Source: Gammaproteobacteria bacterium (GTDB lineage Bacteria; Pseudomonadota; Gammaproteobacteria; QZLD01). Taken from it: a DNA stretch of 36,396 nucleotides. A program made the position numbers and the translations under genes. Positions 1 to 7,371 of the stretch are shown here, in pieces. A model generated the notes under the pieces. That model was not told the origin of the DNA and did no database searches. It saw only the letters and a program-made list of their open reading frames with translations. The stretch is from positions 1-36,396 of the forward strand of contig QZLE01000145.1 in the NCBI GenBank assembly GCA_004796365.1. The letters are read 5' to 3'. Each line of letters opens with the position of its first letter. The first letter of the stretch is position 1.

Positions 1-2
1 AT

Positions 3-302
3 TCATCAGGTGTTAGTGAGGAAGAAAGGATGACACTAGCGCAGGCCAAAGCTAATGAACTTTCAATGAAAGTTAAGGCACAAGGTACGCTTGATGGAAC
101 CTTTTACGGCCATGTTCTTCGTGTCGGTGAGCCGGTTCCTGTTGATGGTATTGGAAATTGGCTTGGCGGAATTTATTACGTCGATAACGTAGTTCATGAA
201 TTTTCATTTGAAGGATATCGCCAGAATTTCAGGCTTATTCGTAATGCTTTTGGGGACAATATAGAGAGCGGTCTTTTAGGTAGCTTGGCGGCGTTGATAT
301 AG
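3..302 (+). CDS. Phage late control D / gp27-like hub protein, C-terminal fragment (5' truncated by window edge)
   Basis: Frame is open upstream of the ORF-track ATG at 30 (SSGVSEEERMTLAQAKANELSMKV...). 'G.GN.LGGIYYVDNVVHEFS..GYRQNFRLIRNAFGD' resembles the C-terminus of gpD/gp27-like hub proteins of phages and eCIS; followed directly by a spike gene. Confidence 0.75.
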   Translation, partial: SSGVSEEERMTLAQAKANELSMKVKAQGTLDGTFYGHVLRVGEPVPVDGIGNWLGGIYYVDNVVHEFSFEGYRQNFRLIRNAFGDNIESGLLGSLAALI

Positions 303-318
303 GAATAACGCAAAAAAT

Positions 319-1119
319 ATGACGGACGAAACACAAAACTCATCAACACAACGTTACTACGGAAAATACCGAGGCTTTGTGGTTGATAGAGAAGACCCGG
401 ATAAACTCGGCAGACTAAAGCTGATGGTTCCTTCAATCCTAGGGGAGGAGGTCACTGGCTGGGCATTACCGTGTTTACCTTATGGCGGAATGGATAATAT
501 TGGCATGAGTATTATTCCTGAGCTTGAGGCGCAGGTTTGGGTTGAGTTTGAAGAGGGTTTGGTATCGCACCCTATCTGGACCGGAACGTTCTGGCAGCCT
601 GAACAAACAATGCCGACAGGTGATAGTGAGGAACCTACTCGAAAAATATTACGCACCCAGTCAGGTCACTCAATTGAGCTTGATGATAAGGAAGGCAACG
701 AAGAGATTTTGGTTACCCATTCTGGTGGAGCTAGCTTAAAGATAGATTGTAACGGATCTATTGAATTAAAGGCACAAGATGATGGTGCTTTAAATATGGA
801 TGCAGAAGTTGGGTCGATAGAGATAGCTGACGCGAATGGTAATACTGCAACTATGGATTCAAGTGGAGTAGCTATTGAAGATGCTAATGGAAACAAAGTT
901 GAAATGGCAGCTTCAGGAATAAAGATTCAAGCTCAGACTATCAATCTTGATGCAACGCAGGTTCAGCTGGGCGGTGCAGGTGGAGAGCCAATTATTAAAG
1001 GACAGAGTTTTTTGACATTGTTTGCGACACATATTCATCCAACAGGGGTAGGGCCTTCAGGGCCACCGATACCGCAGGGTGAGATGTCGACATTGTCGAT
1101 GAAGGTGACAAGTACATAG
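319..1119 (+). CDS. gp5/gpV (VgrG)-like spike protein: OB-fold N-terminus plus beta-helical C-terminus
   Basis: 'YYGKYRGFVVDREDPDKLGRLKLMVPSILGEEVTGWALPC' is the OB-fold signature of phage baseplate V / eCIS spike proteins; repeated 'DANGN..M..SG..I' beta-strand repeats; C-terminal 'THIHPTGVGPSGPP'. Confidence 0.88.
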   Translation: MTDETQNSSTQRYYGKYRGFVVDREDPDKLGRLKLMVPSILGEEVTGWALPCLPYGGMDNIGMSIIPELEAQVWVEFEEGLVSHPIWTGTFWQPEQTMPTGDSEEPTRKILRTQSGHSIELDDKEGNEEILVTHSGGASLKIDCNGSIELKAQDDGALNMDAEVGSIEIADANGNTATMDSSGVAIEDANGNKVEMAASGIKIQAQTINLDATQVQLGGAGGEPIIKGQSFLTLFATHIHPTGVGPSGPPIPQGEMSTLSMKVTST

Positions 1120-1135
1120 GACTAAAGGTAAAAAA

Positions 1136-1534
1136 ATGAACATGGGAAAAAGATTAGTAGACCCTCCATACCTTAGCTTCCCTCTTCGGGTTGGAAAAGG
1201 CGGCGCTAATCTATCTAACAGAAGTGCGCATGTACGCGGCCAGATTGAACAGGTGCTTTTTACCAATCCTGGAGAAAGGGTATTTCGGCCTGAATTTGGT
1301 GCCGGTCTACGTGCATTGGTTTTTGAACCAAATACATCAGCAATGTGGCAGGTAACTCGTAAGCGATTGATCTCATCTTTGGCGCAAGCCTTACATGGTG
1401 AAGTAGATCCAAAAACAATCGATGTTAATGTTGCAGGTGATGGTGAAATGCTGCATATAAATGTTGCATATACGTTGGCAACAATTGGTTTTACTGAAAG
1501 ACAAACTTTTTCATTATCTAAGGATTCATTGTAA
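1136..1534 (+). CDS. gp25/GPW-like baseplate wedge protein
   Basis: 'HVRGQIEQVLFTNPGERVFRPEFGAGLRALVFEP' is typical of the GPW/gp25 family; syntenic between spike and baseplate J. Confidence 0.9.
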   Translation: MNMGKRLVDPPYLSFPLRVGKGGANLSNRSAHVRGQIEQVLFTNPGERVFRPEFGAGLRALVFEPNTSAMWQVTRKRLISSLAQALHGEVDPKTIDVNVAGDGEMLHINVAYTLATIGFTERQTFSLSKDSL

Positions 1535-2751
1535 TGGCTCAAAGTCCACAGCCAGAATTAGTATTCGAAGGTCACTATCCGGATTGCGGAAAACGTTTAG
1601 TTGATCTTCCTAATCCATTGCCCGAAATAGGCGATGACTTTAATTGGCAAACTCGAGATTACGATAGTATCCGTTTGGCAATGATGGAGGAGTTGATAGC
1701 TCGCTTTCCAGAAAGAACTCGCTGGACACCTGCTGATTTAGAAGTTGTTATTACTGAAGCTCTGTCTTCAGTATTGGATTTATTATCAGATAAACTTGAT
1801 AGAACAACTATTGAAGCGTTTTTAGAAATCGCTCGCAGACCGGATTCCGTTCGCAAGCTTTTAAAGATTATTGGTTATGACGCTTTGGCTTTGGCAAAAG
1901 CTAAGAATGAAGAGCCTTTTGCATCTAATAATGAGATTGAAGGAACTTCTGATGAAACTAGTTTAGAAGGGCTTAGACAAGAAGAGGTTCGAGTATTTGA
2001 CAATTATTGGCTAAATAATCCAGCTGTAATGGAGCAGGCTAAAAAGGTTGGTATCCGCTCAATTCATGATCAGCACCGTATGGTCACCCTTGATGATTAT
2101 ATGAACAGAGTAGAAGAGCACCCTTTAGTTCTGCGAGCTCATTCATGGAGCGAGTGGACTGGATCATGGCCAATCATTAAAATTGCAGTTATTCCATGGA
2201 AGCGAAATAAACTTGATGATGAAGGTATTGAGTATAACGAGCAAATAATTTCTGAGATTAAGAGTTTCCATAAATCCAGGGAAGTATTTGTACCGGACTT
2301 TTCTAATTCACCCTCTATTCGTACTGTTCTTAAGCCATATATCGACTCTTACCGTATGATTGGGCAAGAGGTTCAGCTTTATGATGCCAAGGAAGTTGGA
2401 GTCTTCATGTCGCTTGTTGTGACAGTTGATCCAAACTACTTCCAGTCTGAAGTTCAGTTTGCTGTTAATCAGGCTCTTGGAACAATAGATAACGGATTCT
2501 TTAAACCTGGCAGGCTTCAATTTGGTGAAGATCTATTTGCCGGTGATATTTTCGAAACAGTAATGAATATTGATGGCGTTGAAAATTTATATATAGAACG
2601 CTTTAAACGTGCAGGAAGTACTTTTACCGATCAGTCTGAGTCTGGACGAATTGTACTAAATGGCTTAGAGATTTCCGTTTGTGACAATAATTCAGCAGAT
2701 CCAGCACGAGGATATTACTATTTGAAATTCCAAGGAGGTCGTAGAGGGTAA
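1534..2751 (+). CDS. Baseplate J-like protein (shorter paralogue)
   Basis: TAATG stop/start overlap with gp25-like gene; 'DFNWQTRDYDSIRLAMMEELIARFPERTRWTPADLEVVITEALSSVLDLLSDKLDRTTIEAFLEIARRPDSVRKLLKIIGYD' resembles baseplate-J-like/putative baseplate assembly proteins. Confidence 0.82.
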   Translation: MAQSPQPELVFEGHYPDCGKRLVDLPNPLPEIGDDFNWQTRDYDSIRLAMMEELIARFPERTRWTPADLEVVITEALSSVLDLLSDKLDRTTIEAFLEIARRPDSVRKLLKIIGYDALALAKAKNEEPFASNNEIEGTSDETSLEGLRQEEVRVFDNYWLNNPAVMEQAKKVGIRSIHDQHRMVTLDDYMNRVEEHPLVLRAHSWSEWTGSWPIIKIAVIPWKRNKLDDEGIEYNEQIISEIKSFHKSREVFVPDFSNSPSIRTVLKPYIDSYRMIGQEVQLYDAKEVGVFMSLVVTVDPNYFQSEVQFAVNQALGTIDNGFFKPGRLQFGEDLFAGDIFETVMNIDGVENLYIERFKRAGSTFTDQSESGRIVLNGLEISVCDNNSADPARGYYYLKFQGGRRG

Positions 2752-5696
2752 TGACAGATAATAGTCAAACCAATAACAAGCAAACTCATGACCTGACTCG
2801 TTGGAATCGCGCCGGACTGGTTAGGTTTCAATATGTTGATGGAAATGCAGCAACATATTTAGAAAAGATAAGGCAAGGGCTGGCTGATAAGTTCCCTCAA
2901 TGGGAAGGGGTACAACACGATTCTAGCAATGAAACAGAATCAGAAACAAAAGCAAGAATAGAGAGCCAATACAACACTCCGACCAAAGACATGTTGTTTG
3001 AGGTTTCGCGCAGCTTTGCTCGGGGTTGCCATGTTCTTACTGAGCATATTAATGCATATGCAAATGAGAAGTACATTGGTACCGCAACGCAGTGGGATAG
3101 CATGCGCCGTTTGGTTGCTATGCTTGATTATTATCCTGCGCCGCCGGCTTCTGCAACTACAGACATAGCTTTGCTTGTTAAAGATGGTAAGAGTGGCACT
3201 GTTGAAAAAGGCGTGCAGTTTAAATATGCCCCAGAAGATGGATCTAGCCCAAAAACCTATGAAACGATCGAAAAAATTGAAGTTGATTCCCAGCTTAACA
3301 TTCTTCGGGCTATAGGTTACAACAAAAACCCGGAAAGATTATCAGGCCGTGAAATCGTTGTTAAAGGTGAGTATAAAAAGCTGAAAATTGGTGAACCAAT
3401 TATTATTGAATCTACCCTAAGTCATCACGCAGGTAAGACGCAAGCTTTGTTGATTAGCTCCGTTAAGGTGGAAGAGGAAAAGACAACTATTGGTCTTGGC
3501 GGTGACATTTCTAAATCGTTTAGAAAGGGATATACAATTATCCATTTCATGCCTAAGGAGAAGCTTCAGGCGCTAGGTCCAATCTCTGAGAGCACCCAGG
3601 TTGATAAAACTCTGCACCTTAAAGATGAACCGACGGACCTTGTTAGCGGTGAGATAGTGGCTGTATATGATGGACGAAATCATAGTTATCGCTCGGTAAA
3701 AGATGTTAATGAGAATAGAGTTACTTTCCATACACCAGTAGGCCATATAGATCATAAAAATTCTAAGCTAATTGCAACAGTTGCTTTACCAATTGTGCGT
3801 TATGCCAAACGCCCGGTTAAGAAAAACAAAAGTTATATAATGGTTGTTTATGCTGCAGGTGATTGGTCTTATCTGGCGAATAAATGGGTATGCGATACAA
3901 GAATTCATAATAGTAAGAATGTTCTCGTTCATTACAATGTTTCAGCTGCGAAATATACTCCAATTGGCGCCGAGACAGATGAAGATACTGCAGAACCTGG
4001 GTTTACAGCGTTAACAATTGTATGGAACCCAGAGCATGATATGGTTAAGGCAACAACAGGAAGTCTTACCTCTCTTAAGATTAGAAATCCTCAGGTTCTT
4101 AATGTCCCAAATCGTGCTGATAGCTCCTGGGATGTCGATCCATTTTTATCCAAAAGTAACAATGGAAGCTTAGTTAATACAATTAAAACTTCTGAGCCAA
4201 AGCAAATAGCCTCTGGTGATATTGCTGCTATTGTTCGTGGTGCTCAGGTTGCTTGGGGCAAAATAGAAAAAGCTCAAATTAACCCAGATGAAGAGGCTGC
4301 ATACTTAACAGCCCAAGATAGATGGTATGACCATGGTGGTGGACCATTCTTCCTCTCTCAAACTAATGTGTTTACAACATTTAAAGAGCAAGCTTCACTT
4401 ATTGATGCTACGGAAAATCACACTTCAATTGCAGGTAAAAAAATAGCCCTTGAAGAACTTCCTGCGTCATTACAGTTGGGCAGAAAGGTCATTATAGAGG
4501 CAAATGGAGCAACATTGCTGACTACTGTTAAGGATATAAGTAATAATGTAATCACTCTTGCCGAAAATATTACCGGAGGTTTTGAAGTTGGTAATACCAG
4601 CATATATGCCAATGTAGTAACTATTAGCCATGGTGCTGTTAAACCTGAAATCGTTCTTGGTAGTGGTGACGCAACAATTGCAAACCAAAGCTTTGAGGTA
4701 AATGCCAAAGAAGTTAGTTTTGTTCCAGACAGCTCAATGTCAACTGGTGTTAGAGCTGATATCGACGTCCTAATTGATAATCAAAGATGGACTCAAGTAT
4801 CTAATTTAAAGGATTCAGATTCAGTAGATATTCACTATGCAGTCAAGATGACTGAAAGTGGAAATATCAAGATTGAATTTGGTGATGGAACAAATGGAAG
4901 AAGGATTCCTACAGGAAAGAATAATGTTCGTTTGAATTTCAGAAAAGGTGTAGGAGAAGGCGGAAATATCCCCGCTCAGATGATAGTCAAGCCTGCAAAA
5001 ATGCACCCTTTGTTGGAAAAGGTATATCAACCAAGTGCTACCTACGGTGGTCACCAAATGGAGAGTGCTGATGATATGGGCAAAAATGCTCCAGGTGCGG
5101 TATTAAGCCTAGAAAGAGCAGTTTCCCTTGATGATTTTTCCAAACTTGCGCGTACCCATTCTTCGGTTTCTCAGGCTAGCTCATTTATGACAACTCTCAG
5201 CAAGAGTAGGCGTGAATGTATTGATGTCGTGGTTGTTCCTGTTGGGGGTACCGGACTTGAGTTTGTAAGAGGTCAAATTAAAGAGTTCTTACAAAAACGT
5301 GCTGTTCCTGGTGTATTGATCAAGATAAGCGAATATCAGCCAGTTATCGTCAGCATCGATATTACCATTCGTGCAGATCTGAATCGCTATAGCCCTGAAA
5401 TGATAACTAATGAAGTTAAGCAGAAAATCGCTGAAGAGTTTTCAATAAATAAACGTGAGCTTGGACAATCACTACATCGTGGTGAGATATACAAGGTAGT
5501 GGAAAATATTGAGGGGGTAACAAACTCTGATTGCGTAATAGAGATAGAGCAGGTACCTACTAATTCACAGATGCCGAAGATAATTAAAGGAAGTGATGAT
5601 GTAATTAGGATGGTTCAGCCATCACCGAGACAGCTGGTGCACTTGGATAACAGCTCACCTAAGGTCACAGTAGCAATAGAGGATTATCGCGTATGA
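2751..5696 (+). CDS. Putative baseplate assembly protein (large J-like, TIGR02243-type)
   Basis: 981 aa; TAATG overlap with previous gene; 'KIEFGDGTNGRRIPTGKNNVRLNFRKGVGEGGNIPA' and 'ALSLERAVSLDDFSKLARTHSSVSQA' are typical of baseplate-J-like proteins. Confidence 0.87.
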   Translation: MTDNSQTNNKQTHDLTRWNRAGLVRFQYVDGNAATYLEKIRQGLADKFPQWEGVQHDSSNETESETKARIESQYNTPTKDMLFEVSRSFARGCHVLTEHINAYANEKYIGTATQWDSMRRLVAMLDYYPAPPASATTDIALLVKDGKSGTVEKGVQFKYAPEDGSSPKTYETIEKIEVDSQLNILRAIGYNKNPERLSGREIVVKGEYKKLKIGEPIIIESTLSHHAGKTQALLISSVKVEEEKTTIGLGGDISKSFRKGYTIIHFMPKEKLQALGPISESTQVDKTLHLKDEPTDLVSGEIVAVYDGRNHSYRSVKDVNENRVTFHTPVGHIDHKNSKLIATVALPIVRYAKRPVKKNKSYIMVVYAAGDWSYLANKWVCDTRIHNSKNVLVHYNVSAAKYTPIGAETDEDTAEPGFTALTIVWNPEHDMVKATTGSLTSLKIRNPQVLNVPNRADSSWDVDPFLSKSNNGSLVNTIKTSEPKQIASGDIAAIVRGAQVAWGKIEKAQINPDEEAAYLTAQDRWYDHGGGPFFLSQTNVFTTFKEQASLIDATENHTSIAGKKIALEELPASLQLGRKVIIEANGATLLTTVKDISNNVITLAENITGGFEVGNTSIYANVVTISHGAVKPEIVLGSGDATIANQSFEVNAKEVSFVPDSSMSTGVRADIDVLIDNQRWTQVSNLKDSDSVDIHYAVKMTESGNIKIEFGDGTNGRRIPTGKNNVRLNFRKGVGEGGNIPAQMIVKPAKMHPLLEKVYQPSATYGGHQMESADDMGKNAPGAVLSLERAVSLDDFSKLARTHSSVSQASSFMTTLSKSRRECIDVVVVPVGGTGLEFVRGQIKEFLQKRAVPGVLIKISEYQPVIVSIDITIRADLNRYSPEMITNEVKQKIAEEFSINKRELGQSLHRGEIYKVVENIEGVTNSDCVIEIEQVPTNSQMPKIIKGSDDVIRMVQPSPRQLVHLDNSSPKVTVAIEDYRV

Positions 5697-7336
5697 CAGA
5701 TAAGCAAACAGAAAAGTTAAGTCACGCCGAGATGCTCTATAAGTTGATGCCTGCTGTATATAGAGCTAAGGATAATGGTTCACAAGGGAATACCATAGAC
5801 AAATCAGAAGGTGATCTAAATAAGCTACTGTCAGTTTTTGGCGGATTGCTTGATGAGATCTCGGCAAATATTGACCAATTTTATGCCGATAACTTTCCAT
5901 TCAATAGTAGCTCTGTTGGGGGGGATGGAGAGCCTTCAGCGTTAGGTGAAAACCAAGACTTAAGCTGCCAACCGTGGCTACTTCCTTATTTCTCCGATCT
6001 TCTTGATGTTAATTTAGTATCTCCCGATGCAAAAGGGCAGTCGCGAGAGATTGCAAATGCAGTACGCTGGAGACAAAGGCGTGGAACCATTGTTGCAACC
6101 GAAGAGATTGCGCAGAATATTGGTGATATGGAAGTGGAAGTGCAAGAAGGGTGGAAAAGGGTAGCAATGACACCACGAATTGATGCCCCACTTGCTCCTG
6201 AAAGTAGCTTTGGCGAAGATGAGGTTGATAGCAGTAAACCCCTTTGTGCAGCGAAACACCCAGGACTTCTAAATACAACAGTTGATGTTAGAAAGTACTC
6301 ATTGGCTGTAAAAGCCGATCAAGCTACATCTGAAACACGCGTTTCTCGCTTTTCTTGTGAAGGAGGAGGGATGGGTGATGTGCTTTGGATACAAAAGAAC
6401 AGATCCGCTATTCCCCTATATCAAGGTAGCTATCAAGATCAATCCCGAAGAACTGTTGATGTAAGAACACCGAACTGGAAAACTGGCCATGCTAATCCTC
6501 GCAGTGTCCTTCTATATTGCCCAGTTCCTCAAGGTTATTTTGTGGATGGTGCAGACAAAATATCCTGGAATGATATAGGTTCATCCAACGTTGTGGAAGT
6601 TATTAAAGAAAACATTGAGCTGGAAGGCAGAACTGTTGAAAAGATCACTTATCGTGGTAATTTTGAAAAGGCTGATCAGCAGATTCAAATATCAGACAAA
6701 GTTAGCTTAAAGCAGAACAAGATCTACCAATTCGAGAACTTAGTTTTTACCAAAGAGATAGATGCTAAAAAGATCAATATCAGCTTTATTAACTGTGCAG
6801 TAAAAGAAGTAAATATTACTTCAGTTGATAATCAGCTAATCCCGGCTCTTGATGCTGTTAATTCAATATTTGAAGAAGTATATCTGAAAGAGGGTGCAGC
6901 TAGATTCGAATATTGTACTGTTATGCAAAAAGCTATCACTCCTGAAATTCAGGCTAGTGACTGTATATTTTCCGGCACTTTGCGCCGTGATAAAACAGCA
7001 TCAAATAAGAAAATTGATGGCTGTATTCGCTACAGCTGTTTACCCGCAGCTGATTGTAAAAGAATGCCTTCGTTGATGTTTAATTGTACAGACAAAGCCC
7101 CTCTTTTTTTCACCACTAGCTTTGCCGAAATAGGTTGTGGGGTTATACACCCAGCTGCAGCAGAGCAGATTAAATTTGGTGCTGAAAATGGTGGAGAGAT
7201 TGGTGTCTATCACCAGCAGCGCTACTGTCTGCGTTATGAGGCTGTAATTTTAAAGATTAAAGAGAGTTTACCAGTTGGATTGAAGGTTGCTTTGATCCCG
7301 GATGAGACATTAGGGCGTGAGCCTGTTTCTCTATAA
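5693..7336 (+). CDS. Phage tail protein I-like (TIGR02242-type) protein with C-terminal extension
   Basis: ATGA overlap with previous gene; 'QPWLLPYFSDLLDVNLVSPDAKGQSREIANAVRWRQRRGTIVATEEIAQNI' typical of tail protein I-like family; C-terminal 'GCIRYSCLPA...FGAENGGEIGVYHQQR' typical of the eCIS-linked version. Confidence 0.8.
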   Translation: MTDKQTEKLSHAEMLYKLMPAVYRAKDNGSQGNTIDKSEGDLNKLLSVFGGLLDEISANIDQFYADNFPFNSSSVGGDGEPSALGENQDLSCQPWLLPYFSDLLDVNLVSPDAKGQSREIANAVRWRQRRGTIVATEEIAQNIGDMEVEVQEGWKRVAMTPRIDAPLAPESSFGEDEVDSSKPLCAAKHPGLLNTTVDVRKYSLAVKADQATSETRVSRFSCEGGGMGDVLWIQKNRSAIPLYQGSYQDQSRRTVDVRTPNWKTGHANPRSVLLYCPVPQGYFVDGADKISWNDIGSSNVVEVIKENIELEGRTVEKITYRGNFEKADQQIQISDKVSLKQNKIYQFENLVFTKEIDAKKINISFINCAVKEVNITSVDNQLIPALDAVNSIFEEVYLKEGAARFEYCTVMQKAITPEIQASDCIFSGTLRRDKTASNKKIDGCIRYSCLPAADCKRMPSLMFNCTDKAPLFFTTSFAEIGCGVIHPAAAEQIKFGAENGGEIGVYHQQRYCLRYEAVILKIKESLPVGLKVALIPDETLGREPVSL

Positions 7337-7371
7337 ATATCTATCACAAACTTAACTAACGAGTTATAGAA

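Noticed and set aside
1057-1542. 161-aa minus-strand ORF opposite the gp25-like gene
   Set aside because: Lies wholly antisense to well-supported coding sequence, no recognisable motif; shadow ORF.
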